Source: JAJEEA01 sp965116765 (GTDB taxonomy: Bacteria > Acidobacteriota > Vicinamibacteria > Vicinamibacterales > UBA8438). From it: a DNA stretch of 64,000 bases. Positions 42,132 to 52,069 of this stretch are shown in pieces. Each line of letters starts with the position of its first letter. Position 1 is the stretch's first letter. Location of the stretch: positions 3,968,001 to 4,032,000 of the forward strand of contig OZ220718.1 in NCBI GenBank assembly GCA_965116765.1, given 5' to 3'. Below the pieces are notes generated by a model, which was not told where the DNA came from, did no database searches, and was given only the letters and a program-made list of their open reading frames with translations. A program made the position numbers and the translations under genes.

Positions 42132-43979
42132 TCACTCCACCGTGACGCTCTTGGCGAGGTTGCGCGGCTGGTCGACGTCGCAGCCGCGGCGGACCGCGAT
42201 GTGGTAGGCGAGCAGCTGGAGCGGAACCGCCATGACGATCGGCGTGATCAGCGGTGGCGTGGCCGGAATGGTCACGAGGGCGTCCCGTTCCGCGTCGATC
42301 AGGGTCTCGATGGCCGGCTCGCCGTGGTCGGCTCCCACTGCGATGATCGGGCCGCCGCGCGCCCGGACCTGCTGCAGGTTGGACGCCATCTTCTCGAAGA
42401 CCGATCCGTTCGGGAGCAGGGTCACCACCGGCAGCTCCTCGTCGACGAGGGCGATGGGGCCGTGCTTCATCTCGCCGGCCGGGTACCCCTCGGCGTGGAT
42501 GTAGGAGATCTCCTTGAGCTTCAGCGCCCCCTCGAGGGCGATGGGGTAGTTGATGCCGCGGCCCAGGTACAGGAAGCTCCGGCGCTGGTGGAACCGCTGC
42601 GCCACCGACTCGACGGCGGCCTCGCATTGCAGGGTCTGCTCGATCCAGCGCGGCAGGTGGTCGAGGTCCTCCAGGTGCGGCCGGGCCGCCTCCGGCGTCA
42701 GCGTCCCGCGGACCTGCGCCAGGTAGAGGGCGAGGAGGTGCAGGGCCACCAGCTGCGACGTGAACGCCTTCGTCGACGCGACCCCGATCTCGGGCCCGGC
42801 GTGGGTGTACACGGTGAAGTCGGCCTCGCGGGTGGCCATGCTGCCGACGACGTTGCAGACGGCGATGGTCGCGGCGCCCCGGCCGCGGGCCTCGCGCAGC
42901 GCGCCCAGGGTGTCGGCGGTCTCGCCGGACTGGGTGATGACCACCGCGAGGGTCTCCGGCGTCACGATGGGGTCGCGGTAGCGGTACTCCGAGCCGTAGT
43001 CCACCTCGACCGGCACCCCCGCGAGCCGCTCGATCAGGAACTTGCCCACGAGGGCGGCGTGCCAGGAGGTGCCGCACGCGAGGACGACGACGCGGTCGAC
43101 GGCCCGCAGCCGCTCGGCGGGAATCTCCAGCTCGCCGAGGTAGACCCGGCCCGATTCGACCGACGTCCGCCCCAGCACCGTCTCCCGGGCCGCCCACGGC
43201 TGCTCGAAGATCTCCTTCAGCATGAAGTGGCGGTAGCCGGCCTTCTCCGCCATCACCGGGTCCCAGTTGACGTGCTGGGTGACGGCGGCGACCGGCTCGC
43301 CCTCGAAGTCGGTGTAGGTCGCGCCGCCGGCGGTGACGACCGCCATCTCGCCGTTGCCGAGGAACACGATGTCGCGGTTGTGGCCAAGGATGGCGGGGAC
43401 GTCCGACGCGACGAGGTACCCGCCGTCGCCCTCCGTCACGAGGATCGGCGGACCCTGCCGGGCCGCCACCAGCTTGCCGGGGTCGTCGGTCGCCAGCAGC
43501 AGCAGGGCGAAGAGCCCGCGCACCCGGGCGAGGGCGCGCCGCACCGCCCCCTCGAGCCCGTCCCCGCGCCATTCGCTCTCGACGAGATGGGCGATGACCT
43601 CGGTGTCGGTCTCCGTCGCGAAGCGGTGGCCCTCGGCCTCGAGCTCGCGCTTCAGGGCCAGGTGGTTCTCGATGATGCCGTTGTGCACGACGACGATGCG
43701 TCCCGTGCTGTCGCGGTGGGGGTGGGCATTCTCTTCCGTCGGCCGGCCGTGCGTCGCCCACCGCGTATGGCCGAGGCCGTAGTCGCCGTCGACGGGATCG
43801 TTCTCGAGGACCTCGACCAGCCGGTTCAGCTTGCCGGCGCTGCGCCGCAGCTCGACGGCGCCGTCGCGGACGAGGGCGACCCCCGCCGAGTCGTAGCCGC
43901 GGTACTCCAGACGCCGGAGCCCCTCGAGGAGGATCGGGACGACCGGCTTGTGCCCGATGTAGCCGATGATTCCGCACAT
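42132..43979 (-). CDS. glmS: Glutamine-fructose-6-phosphate aminotransferase (isomerizing)
   Basis: The 615-residue enzyme makes glucosamine-6-phosphate, the first step toward UDP-GlcNAc. The N-terminal glutaminase begins MCGIIGYIG with the nucleophile Cys2, and has LGHTRWATHG and VVHNGIIENH; two SIS sugar-isomerase domains follow (VVLACGTSWHAALVGKFLIE, ITQSGETADTL, FLYLGRGINYPIALEGALKLKE), and the end is PRNLAKSVTVE. The 113-base gap to glmU consists of degenerate short repeats. I see no sign of a glmS ribozyme. Confidence 0.97.
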   Translation of the reverse strand: MCGIIGYIGHKPVVPILLEGLRRLEYRGYDSAGVALVRDGAVELRRSAGKLNRLVEVLENDPVDGDYGLGHTRWATHGRPTEENAHPHRDSTGRIVVVHNGIIENHLALKRELEAEGHRFATETDTEVIAHLVESEWRGDGLEGAVRRALARVRGLFALLLLATDDPGKLVAARQGPPILVTEGDGGYLVASDVPAILGHNRDIVFLGNGEMAVVTAGGATYTDFEGEPVAAVTQHVNWDPVMAEKAGYRHFMLKEIFEQPWAARETVLGRTSVESGRVYLGELEIPAERLRAVDRVVVLACGTSWHAALVGKFLIERLAGVPVEVDYGSEYRYRDPIVTPETLAVVITQSGETADTLGALREARGRGAATIAVCNVVGSMATREADFTVYTHAGPEIGVASTKAFTSQLVALHLLALYLAQVRGTLTPEAARPHLEDLDHLPRWIEQTLQCEAAVESVAQRFHQRRSFLYLGRGINYPIALEGALKLKEISYIHAEGYPAGEMKHGPIALVDEELPVVTLLPNGSVFEKMASNLQQVRARGGPIIAVGADHGEPAIETLIDAERDALVTIPATPPLITPIVMAVPLQLLAYHIAVRRGCDVDQPRNLAKSVTVE

Positions 43980-44092
43980 CGCTTCGCGGCCGATTCCTCT
44001 GCGGCTTCTCCTGCGGCCGACCTTCCGGGCCCTTCCCCGGCGACTGATCCGGGCCCTTCTCGTGCGACCGATTCTTCCGGGGCTTCGCCCGG

Positions 44093-45487
44093 TCAGGCGT
44101 CGGGACCGTCGCCCGCCCCGGCCTCCCGGCGGCCGTTCCAGCCGTCCTTCACGACCTGCCGGCTGCGGGCCACGGCCAGCGCGCCGGCGGGGATGTCGTC
44201 GGTGACGCAGGACCCGGCGCCGACGTAGGCGTCGTCGCCGAGGGTCACCGGCGCGACGAGCTGGGTGCCGCTGCCGATGAACACCCGATCGCCCACCGTC
44301 GTCGGATGCTTCCGCTTCCCGTCGTAGTTGCAGGTGATGGTGCCGGCGCCCACGTTCACGCCCTCGCCGATGGCGGCGTCGCCGAGGTAGCTCAGGTGGT
44401 TGGCCTTCGATCCCCGGCCGAGCGACGACTTCTTGATCTCCACGAAGTTGCCGACCTTCGCCGCCTCGCCGATGGCCGCCCCCGGGCGCAGGTGGGCGAA
44501 CGGCCCCACCTCGGCGCCCCGCGCCAGCGTCGCGCCCTCGATGACGCAGTGGTTGCGCACGGTCACGTCGTCGCCGACCGTCGAGTCGACGATGCGCACC
44601 CCGGCGTGCAGCTCGCACCGCGCCCCGACGCGGGTGTGCCCCTGCAGGAAGACGCCGGGGTGGATGACGGTGTCGGGGCCGACGGTGACGTCCATGTCGA
44701 CGTAGGTCGTCGCGGGGTCCTCGATGGTGACGCCGGCCGCCATCAGCTCCTCGTTCCTCGTCTGTCGCACGATTCGCTTGACCTCCGCCAGCTCGGTCTG
44801 GCTGTTGATGCCGCGCACCTCGTCCGGATCCGCCACCTCCACCGTCTCCACCGGCCGCCCGCGCTGCCGGTAGATGCGCACGAGGTCCGGCAGGTAGATC
44901 TCGTTCGAGGCCCCGGCGGGCGGAATCTCCCGGACGGCGTCGAACAGCGGCGGGAGGTCGAGGGCGTAGATGCCGCCGTTGATCTCCTTCAGCCGCCGCT
45001 GCGACGCCGACGCGTCGCGTTCCTCGACGATGCGGGCGAGGCGCCCGTCGGCCCGGACGATTCTCCCGTAGCCGTACGGCCGGGCCACGGCCGCCGTCAG
45101 CACGGTGAGGGCGGCCCGCGCCCGCTCGTGGGTGCGGACGAGCCGCTCGAGGGTGCCGGGCCGAATCAGCGGCACGTCGCCGGACAGCACCACGAGGGTC
45201 CCCGCGAGGCCCGCGAACAGCGGCTCCGCCTGCAGCAGCGCGTGCCCGGTGCCGCGCTGCTCGTCCTGGCGGGCGAAGGCCAGCGAGGGGCGGTGGGCGA
45301 GGGCGGCCCGCACCAGCGCCGCCTGATGGCCGATCACGAGACCGGTGCGCTCGGGTCGCAGGGGGTCGGCGGCGCGCGCGACGTGCTCGATCAGGGGCAG
45401 GCCGGCGAGGGGGTGCAGCACCTTGGGCCGGGCGGACCGCATGCGGGTGCCGCGGCCGGCGGCGAGGATGATGACGTGGTTCGGCAC
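44093..45487 (-). CDS. glmU: Bifunctional UDP-GlcNAc pyrophosphorylase / GlcN-1-P acetyltransferase
   Basis: The 464-residue protein has the nucleotidyltransferase motif ILAAGRGTRMRSARPKVLHP, GTGHALLQAEPLF, SGDVPLI, INGGIYALD and FVEIKKSSLGRGSKANHLSY. A left-handed beta-helix of hexapeptide repeats follows (VDMDVTVGPDTVIHPGVFLQG, VGAGTITCNYDG) with the acetyltransferase site. It gives UDP-GlcNAc, after GlmS. The start is GTG 45487, giving VPNHVIILAAGRG; no Shine-Dalgarno sequence is present, and a -10-like TACACT ends 11 bases upstream. Confidence 0.95.
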   Translation of the reverse strand: MPNHVIILAAGRGTRMRSARPKVLHPLAGLPLIEHVARAADPLRPERTGLVIGHQAALVRAALAHRPSLAFARQDEQRGTGHALLQAEPLFAGLAGTLVVLSGDVPLIRPGTLERLVRTHERARAALTVLTAAVARPYGYGRIVRADGRLARIVEERDASASQRRLKEINGGIYALDLPPLFDAVREIPPAGASNEIYLPDLVRIYRQRGRPVETVEVADPDEVRGINSQTELAEVKRIVRQTRNEELMAAGVTIEDPATTYVDMDVTVGPDTVIHPGVFLQGHTRVGARCELHAGVRIVDSTVGDDVTVRNHCVIEGATLARGAEVGPFAHLRPGAAIGEAAKVGNFVEIKKSSLGRGSKANHLSYLGDAAIGEGVNVGAGTITCNYDGKRKHPTTVGDRVFIGSGTQLVAPVTLGDDAYVGAGSCVTDDIPAGALAVARSRQVVKDGWNGRREAGAGDGPDA

Positions 45488-45497
45488 CGCGCCCCCC

Positions 45498-45503
45498 AGT
45501 GTA
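45498..45503 (-). promoter_or_regulatory. glmU -10 box placed for a near-leaderless transcript
   Basis: On the minus strand TACACT ends 11 bases before the glmU GTG at 45487. Transcription starting about seven bases after the box would leave a leader of about four bases. Confidence 0.4.
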
Positions 45504-45519
45504 ATCGAACCGGGGAGGG

Positions 45520-46368
45520 TCACGGGCCGGTTTCGCCCTTGGCCTCCTCGAGCGCCCGATACATGGCCCGGGCGCTCAGGCCGTACCGGGCGGCGAGCGC
45601 CTTCACCGCGTCGCGCCGGGAGCCGCCGTCGACCGCCATCCCGTCGAGCTCGTCGAGCAGCGCCGGCCCGGCGGGCCGCGGCGGCCGGGCGCCGGCGCCG
45701 CGCCCGGCGGGCCAGACCACGCACGTGTACTCGCCCCGCGGCGTCCCCACGGACCGGAGCAGCGCCGGCACCGCTCCGACGAGGGTGCTCTCGTGCAGCT
45801 TGGTCAGCTCCCGGCACAGCGCGACCGTCCGCTCGCCGAGCCGTTCCTCGAGCAGCCCGAGGGTGGTGACGAGACGGTGCGGCGACTCGAAGAACACGAG
45901 GGTCCGGGGCTCGCGGGCCAGCTCGTCGCACCACCGCTTCCTGTCGTTCAGCCCGCGGGGGGGGAAGCCGAGGAAGGTGAAGCTCGCGACCGGCGCGCCC
46001 GACGAGACGAGGGCGGCGGTGACGGCCGAGGGACCGGGAACCACGGCGACGCGAACGCCGGCGTCAAGAGATTGACGCACCAGGTTGAACCCCGGATCGG
46101 AGACCAGCGGCGTCCCCGCGTCCGACAGCAGCGCGATCGAGTCGCCGTCGAGCAGGCGCTTCACGAGGCCGGGCGTCCGCCGGCGCTCGTTGTGGTCGTG
46201 GAGGCTGGTGGACGGGGTCGAGATGCCGTAGCGCCGCAGCAGCTTGCCCGTCCGGCGGGTGTCCTCGGCTGCAATCAGCCGCACCTCCTCGAGGATGCGG
46301 ACCGCGCGGAACGTGACGTCCTCGAGGTTCCCGATGGGCGTCGCGACCAGATACAGCGTGCCGGGCAT
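45520..46368 (-). CDS. rsmI: 16S rRNA C1402 2'-O-methyltransferase RsmI
   Basis: The 282-residue methyltransferase starts GTLYLVATPIGNLEDVTFRA and contains LIAAEDTRRTGKLL, LLSDAGTPLVSDPGF, VVPGPSAVTAALVSSG, FLGFPPR and FFESPHRL, which define RsmI. It modifies the 16S rRNA P-site region. The C-terminal extension with SRRDAVKALAARYGLSARAMYRAL looks like a small helix-turn-helix. An extended -10 box lies 51 bases upstream of ATG 46368. Confidence 0.95.
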   Translation of the reverse strand: MPGTLYLVATPIGNLEDVTFRAVRILEEVRLIAAEDTRRTGKLLRRYGISTPSTSLHDHNERRRTPGLVKRLLDGDSIALLSDAGTPLVSDPGFNLVRQSLDAGVRVAVVPGPSAVTAALVSSGAPVASFTFLGFPPRGLNDRKRWCDELAREPRTLVFFESPHRLVTTLGLLEERLGERTVALCRELTKLHESTLVGAVPALLRSVGTPRGEYTCVVWPAGRGAGARPPRPAGPALLDELDGMAVDGGSRRDAVKALAARYGLSARAMYRALEEAKGETGP

Positions 46369-46418
46369 GCCGGGACACGACCAGGGAGGGACGTCAAGCC
46401 ATGCAGTAGAGCTGCGTT

Positions 46419-46427
46419 ATTGTAACA
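46419..46427 (-). promoter_or_regulatory. Candidate rsmI promoter
   Basis: On the minus strand TGTTACAAT is an extended -10 box with start predicted near 46412. No matching -35 is obvious. The divergent DUF885 gene begins 93 bases to the right. Confidence 0.45.
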
Positions 46428-46519
46428 TTCAAGGGTCCGCCGTCCGCCGGCCCGAGTCCGGCGTTCCGCGTCAGTCCGGCGGTACGCGTCCGGCCACGCA
46501 AGACCTCGCGCCGACACCC

Positions 46520-48181
46520 ATGCACACCTCGGAACCCCTCTCGCACTTCGTGGACGAGTATCTGGAGTTTCTCTACGAGAACGCTCCCACCGCCGCCTGC
46601 GGCGACGGGATGCACGCGCACGACGACCGCCTCGAGGACGTCTCGCGCACCGCCATCGACACCCAGGGGCGCGAGCTCGGGGGGTTTGCGCGGCGCCTCG
46701 ACCGCATCACCACCCGCAGCCTGACGGCCGAGGAGCAGCTCGAGCGGCGCATGCTCGCCGACCACATCCGCGGCCGGCTCTACGAGCTCGAGGAGGTCAG
46801 GCCGTGGGAGCGCGACCCCCGCCACTACGCCGAGCTGCTGGCCACCTCGCTCGCCGGCCAGGCCCTCTTCGACCACGCGCCGGTCGAGGAGCGGGCCCGG
46901 CGCGTGGTGTCGAAGCTGCGGCAGACGCCGCGCTTCCTCGAGGCGGCCGCCGCCAACGTGGAGGACCCGCCGGGCATCCTCATCAAGACCGGGGCGGAGA
47001 TGTTCGACGGGGTGGTCAGGTTCATCGAGCGCGACCTGCCGCGGGCCTTCCGGCGGCTCGAGGACCTGCACCTGCTCGGCGACCTCGCCGACGCCGCCAC
47101 CGAGGCGACGGAGGCCATCAACCGCCACAACGAGCACCTGCGCGAGACCCTGGCGCCCCGGAGCCGGGCGACGTTCCGTCTCGGCCGGGAGCGGTTCGAC
47201 GGCCGGCTGCGCCACCGGGAGGGCATCGGCCTGGGGGCCGAGGCGCTGCTCGCGGTCGCGGAGCGCGAGCTCGTCCGGGAGCAGAGCCGTTTCTGCGAGG
47301 TCGCGGCGCGCATCGACGCCAAGGCGGAGCCGGCGGACGTCTGGCGCCGGGTCAAGGCGCGGCACCCCGAGCCCGGCGCCCTCGTGCAGACGGTGGGCGA
47401 CCAGCTCACGGACCTGGTGTCGTTCATCGAGCGCAACGCCCTCGTCACCCTGCCCGACGACCGGTCGATCATCGTCGCCTCGACCCCCGGTTTCCTGCGC
47501 TGGACCCAGGCCGGCGTCTGGTCCCCGGGACCGTTCGAGCCGAAGGCCCTGTCGTGCTACTACTACCTGACCGACGCCGATGCCGCCTGGCCGGCCGAAC
47601 GCCGGGAAGAGCACCTGCGCGACCTGAACTTCGCCACGCTCTGGTCCGTGTCCGCCCACGAGGCCTATCCGGGCCACTACCTCCATTTCCTGCACCAGCG
47701 GGGCATCCGGAGCACGCTGCGCAAGTCGCTGCTGTTCGCGCCGGTCTCGTTCGTCGAGGGCTGGGCCCACTACGCCGAGCACATGGTGATGGAGGCCGGC
47801 CTCGCGCGGGACGACGATGCGATCGGGCTCGGGCAGATCGTCGAGAGGCTGCTGCGGCTGGCCCGGCTCGTGGTCGGCATCCGACTGCACGCGGACGACC
47901 TCTCGGTCGAGCAGGGGGTGCGGTTCTTTCGCGAGGAGGCCTATCTCGAGGAGGGCAGCGCGCGGCGGGAGGCGGAGCGGGGGACGTTCGACCCCGACTA
48001 CACGCTGTACTCGGTCGGGCGGCTGATGCTGTCGAAGCTGCGGGACGATCTCGAGGCGCGCGAGGGCTCGGCGTTCTCGCTGAAGTCGTTCCACGACCGG
48101 CTGCTGGGGCACGGCTCGGTCCCGCTCTGGCTGCACCGGACGCTGCTCCTCGGCGACACCGGCGACGACCTCCTCGATTGA
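46520..48181 (+). CDS. DUF885 family protein (putative metallopeptidase-like)
   Basis: The 553-residue protein belongs to DUF885 by the motif WSVSAHEAYPGHYLHFLHQ (HE-x-x-PGH-x-x-H) with FVEGWAHYAEHMVMEAGL downstream; these give a gluzincin-like zinc site (two histidines plus glutamate). The family includes secreted lipoproteins, but this one shows no signal peptide from ATG 46520, so it may be cytoplasmic. Helical throughout. Substrate unknown. Divergent from rsmI; the FmdB-type gene follows after 50 bases. Confidence 0.85.
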   Translation: MHTSEPLSHFVDEYLEFLYENAPTAACGDGMHAHDDRLEDVSRTAIDTQGRELGGFARRLDRITTRSLTAEEQLERRMLADHIRGRLYELEEVRPWERDPRHYAELLATSLAGQALFDHAPVEERARRVVSKLRQTPRFLEAAAANVEDPPGILIKTGAEMFDGVVRFIERDLPRAFRRLEDLHLLGDLADAATEATEAINRHNEHLRETLAPRSRATFRLGRERFDGRLRHREGIGLGAEALLAVAERELVREQSRFCEVAARIDAKAEPADVWRRVKARHPEPGALVQTVGDQLTDLVSFIERNALVTLPDDRSIIVASTPGFLRWTQAGVWSPGPFEPKALSCYYYLTDADAAWPAERREEHLRDLNFATLWSVSAHEAYPGHYLHFLHQRGIRSTLRKSLLFAPVSFVEGWAHYAEHMVMEAGLARDDDAIGLGQIVERLLRLARLVVGIRLHADDLSVEQGVRFFREEAYLEEGSARREAERGTFDPDYTLYSVGRLMLSKLRDDLEAREGSAFSLKSFHDRLLGHGSVPLWLHRTLLLGDTGDDLLD

Positions 48182-48231
48182 TTCGCGAACCGCCCGCCGG
48201 GTACCATGAGCCGCGTTCGGGTACAGGACCC

Positions 48232-48594
48232 ATGCCACTCTACGAATACCAGTGCGAAGCCTGCGCGTATCGGTTCGAGCAGATCCAGAGGTTCTCGGAT
48301 CCGCCGCTGACGACCTGCCCCGAGTGCGAGGGCACGGTGCGCAAGCTGCTCTCCTCGCCCGCCATCCAGTTCAAGGGCACCGGCTGGTACGTGACCGACT
48401 ACGCGAGGCCGGGCAAGAAGGACCCGGCCGAGTCGGGTGAGTCGAAGGCCGGGGCGTCGTCGGACGGCGCGTCGAAGTCCGAGAAGAAGTCGGAGAAGCC
48501 GGACGCCGGCAAGTCGGGCGCCTCGTCGGGCTCGTCCGATGCCGCGGCCGCGTCCGGATCCGCCAGGCCGGCATCTGCCGGCGCCTCGTCCTGA
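48232..48594 (+). CDS. FmdB-family zinc-ribbon protein
   Basis: The 120-residue protein begins MPLYEYQCEACAYRFEQIQRF, then TTCPECEGTVRKLLSSPAIQFKGTGWYVTDY in parts: the FmdB regulatory-protein zinc ribbon with CxxC pairs at residues 8-11 and about 29-32. The second half is low-complexity Ser/Lys/Ala/Gly. FmdB members are putative regulators of unknown specificity. It is transcribed after the DUF885 gene, and its 3' flank holds a dispersed element copy. Confidence 0.88.
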   Translation: MPLYEYQCEACAYRFEQIQRFSDPPLTTCPECEGTVRKLLSSPAIQFKGTGWYVTDYARPGKKDPAESGESKAGASSDGASKSEKKSEKPDAGKSGASSGSSDAAAASGSARPASAGASS

Positions 48595-48631
48595 AGTCCC
48601 GTCCGCCCGCGTCCGCGGGGCCGGCCGGCCC

Positions 48632-48706
48632 GCAATTGTCGTCCGCGGCCCCGCCCGGCGCGCGACCCACCCACGAGCTACGCGGGGATCTACGGCGCAG
48701 GCTCGT
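48632..48706 (+). repeat. Dispersed intergenic element, copy 5 (end of galU)
   Basis: GCCCGCAATTGTCGTCCGCG followed by GCGCGCGACCCACCCACGAG aligns with the core of copy 2, and TCTACGGCGCAGGCTC is its right hairpin arm. On the minus strand this arm gives the galU C-terminus and stop (GAGCCTGCGCCGTAG). The left arm of the hairpin is poorly kept. Confidence 0.65.
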
Positions 48707-49568
48707 GGCCGGCCGCTTCCGCCAGCACGCCGCGAAGCTCGGGGTGCTTCCGCGCGAAGTGGAGGATAGCCCGCAGATAGCCCGGCTTGTTCCCGGCGTC
48801 GTGGCGCACCCCGTCGAGCTCGACCGCGAAGATGGGACGCTGCGCCAGGAGCCGGCGCAGCCCGTCGGTGAGCTGAATCTCGCCGCCCCGACCCCGGCCG
48901 GTCTGCTCCAGGGCGGGATGGACGTCGGGCGTGAGCACGTACCGGCCGATGATCGCGAGGTCCGACGGCGCCTCTTCCGGGGCCGGCTTCTCGACGAGAT
49001 CGGTGATCTTGTAGAGGCCGCCGCCCAGCGGGTCGCCCGCGATGACGCCGTAGCGGCCCACCGCCTCGCGCGGCACCCGCTCCACGAGCAGGACCGGGCC
49101 GTCGACCTCGGCGTACGCGTCCAGCATCTGCCGGAGCGCGGGCGGGTCGGCGTCGATGACGTCGTCGCTCAGCACCACCGCGAACGGCTCGTCCCCGACC
49201 CTCTCGCGGCTGACGAGCACCGCGTGGCCGAGGCCGAGGGGCTCCGCCTGCAAGGCCGTCGACAGCTCGATGCCCGCCGCGAGGTCGCGGAGCCCGCCGA
49301 GCAGGGCCGATTTCCCCCGCCGGGCGAGCACGGCGTCGAGGGCCGCGTGCGGGGTGAAGTGGTCCTCGAGCATCCGCTTGCCCGGGCTGTTCACGAGGAC
49401 GATGTGCGACAGGCCGGCGGCAACCGCCTCCTCGACGCCGTACTGGATGATCGGCTTGTCGACGATGGGCAGCAGCTCCTTGGGGAGCACCGCGGTGGCG
49501 GGCAGGATGCGCGTGCCGAGCCCGGCGGCGGGGAAGACGGCCTTGCGAATCGGAGCGGAGGTCGACAT
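48690..49568 (-). CDS. galU: UTP-glucose-1-phosphate uridylyltransferase
   Basis: The 292-residue enzyme makes UDP-glucose. Motifs: KAVFPAAGLGTRILPATAVLPKELLPIVDKP in parts, IVLVNSPGKRMLEDHF, LGLGHAVLVSRERVGDEPFAVVLSDD, VEKPAPEEAPSDLAIIGRYVL and GGEIQLTDGLRRLL. It could supply the nearby glycosyltransferases. ATG 49568 is preferred over 49580 because the latter lies within a probable -10 box. The last residues EPAP and the stop come from a dispersed element copy. Confidence 0.95.
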   Translation of the reverse strand: MSTSAPIRKAVFPAAGLGTRILPATAVLPKELLPIVDKPIIQYGVEEAVAAGLSHIVLVNSPGKRMLEDHFTPHAALDAVLARRGKSALLGGLRDLAAGIELSTALQAEPLGLGHAVLVSRERVGDEPFAVVLSDDVIDADPPALRQMLDAYAEVDGPVLLVERVPREAVGRYGVIAGDPLGGGLYKITDLVEKPAPEEAPSDLAIIGRYVLTPDVHPALEQTGRGRGGEIQLTDGLRRLLAQRPIFAVELDGVRHDAGNKPGYLRAILHFARKHPELRGVLAEAAGHEPAP

Positions 49569-49578
49569 CGCGGCGCGC

Positions 49579-49587
49579 ATGATAGCA
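49579..49587 (-). promoter_or_regulatory. galU extended -10 box, near-leaderless
   Basis: On the minus strand TGCTATCAT ends at 49579; transcription about seven bases later would start four bases before the galU ATG at 49568. No Shine-Dalgarno sequence is present. Confidence 0.5.
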
Positions 49588-49680
49588 GCCCCGTCGCCGC
49601 CGGCGGCAGCGCCGCACGTCGGAGACAGGGCTCCCCCGCGTCATGGCAGCCCCGGCCGCCGGCGGCAGCGCCGCGCGTCG
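49579..49680. repeat. About 40-bp direct repeat between galU and serS (63-bp period)
   Basis: CATG-(ATA/G)-GCAGCCCCG followed by GCCGCCGGCGGCAGCGCCGC and a GCGTCG-type end occurs at 49579-49622 and again at 49642-49680. The first copy covers the galU -10 box, so the duplication copied promoter sequence. Confidence 0.65.
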
Positions 49681-49818
49681 CCCCAGGGGGCAGGCCGCCC
49701 CGCGTCGCGAGGTAGCCGCGGACGCCGGCCGGATGCTGAAGGGCGCCCGCCGCGGCGGGCCGGGATGGTCCCGGGCTCACGGGAGCCTCGGGGCGCCTTC
49801 CCGCGGTCGGCGGCCGGG

Positions 49819-49824
49819 TACAAT
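49819..49824 (+). promoter_or_regulatory. serS -10 box for a leaderless transcript
   Basis: TACAAT ends six bases before the serS ATG at 49831, so the predicted transcription start falls on the A of the start codon. No Shine-Dalgarno sequence is present upstream. Confidence 0.5.
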
Positions 49825-49830
49825 GTCGGG

Positions 49831-51114
<1,284 letters not shown>

Positions 51115-51497
51115 GCGGGTCCAGCGAGTAGCCGGCGATCGTGGTGTTCGACGCGGACATCCTGTGTCTGCTGTGCACCTCGTCGATTGCTCCTCCCATC
51201 GATCCCGGAACCGGGAGATCCGAGGAGCACGCTCGTGCCCGGCTCCGGCACTCGGTGGCGGGAGCTGGAGGCCAGCCGGGCGTCGCGCGTCGGCTCCTGT
51301 CGTGTCTGCCAGGTGTGACCGTGGCCCACCCCAGGGCGCCGTTGCACGCCCGAGGCCGGGTCTGCGCGTCGAGCTGCCTCCGCGGGGGCAACCTTGGTCG
51401 AATCGTGTCCAGAGAGGCGGACGCGGCCAGCCCGGGCGGGGCCCTGGGGCGTCCGGACTACGCCACGAGGTAGGATGAAGGGGGGCGACCCCCCGTG
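51115..51497. other. serS to tRNA-Ser spacer
   Basis: No gene or clear signal. The open frames are short and without recognisable features. TAGGAT near 51470 could be the -10 of the tRNA gene, but a -35 is not evident. Confidence 0.5.
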
Positions 51498-51588
51498 CGG
51501 AGGGATGGCCGAGTGGTTGAAGGCGGCGGTCTTGAAAACCGTTGGGCGCGAAAGCGTCTCCTGGGTTCGAATCCCAGTCCCTCCGCCA
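51498..51588 (+). tRNA. tRNA-Ser (anticodon UGA)
   Basis: A class II tRNA. The acceptor stem is GGAGGGA paired with TCCCTCC, the discriminator is G, and CCA is encoded (51586-51588). D-arm GGCCGAGTGGTTGAAGGC, anticodon loop CTTGAAA giving TGA, a long variable arm (TTGGGCGCGAAAGCGTCTCC), and T-arm GGGTTCGAATCCC are all present. It reads UCA and other UCN codons. Confidence 0.97.
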
Positions 51589-51604
51589 CCTTGTGATTTG
51601 TAAC

Positions 51605-51808
51605 TCACCCCAGTCGCCGCTCGCGATCAGCGGCGAACGCGAGGCAGGCCCGGATGTCCTCGCGCGTCAGGTCTGGGAAGTCCCGGAGCACGTCCTCCTC
51701 GGACATGCCGGACGCCAAGTAGTCGAGCACGTCGGACACCGTGATGCGCAGGCCGCGGAGGCAGGGCTTGCCGCTACGCTTTCCGGGCTCGATCGTGATT
51801 CGATCCAT
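51605..51808 (-). CDS. DUF433 family protein (antitoxin-like)
   Basis: A 67-residue protein reading MDRITIEPGKRSGKPCLRGL, RITVSDVLDYLASGMSEEDV, LRDFPDLTREDIRACLAFAA and DRERRLG: the DUF433 domain, a winged-helix-like fold often found as the antitoxin beside a DUF5615 PIN-like toxin. The usual partner should follow on the same strand, but the tRNA-Ser gene comes only 16 bases after the stop and no toxin is visible on either side. It may be an orphan left by a rearrangement at the tRNA. Confidence 0.85.
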   Translation of the reverse strand: MDRITIEPGKRSGKPCLRGLRITVSDVLDYLASGMSEEDVLRDFPDLTREDIRACLAFAADRERRLG

Positions 51809-52069
51809 GTTCGCCACTCGACTCAGCCTACGCAACGCCCCGCCATCGATCAAGAGGTGGCCGGCCCTCGGCGAGGAGACGCTGCCACGCTGCCGTCCGG
51901 GTCCTCGCGGTTGGACCATAGATATAGATGGGACATTGGCGCGACGGTGCTCAACCCCCGCCTGACCGAGTCCATCAGATGCCGCTGCCGCCGTGCTGTG
52001 CCGGCGAACACGGCTGTCCGGGTCGAGTCCCGCGCTTGGCAGGCCTCGAGCATTGGAGGGAGAACCACC

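Noticed and set aside
43980..44092. glmS ribozyme or riboswitch upstream of glmS
   Set aside because: The gap is only 113 bases of degenerate GC-rich repeats and shows no ribozyme core.
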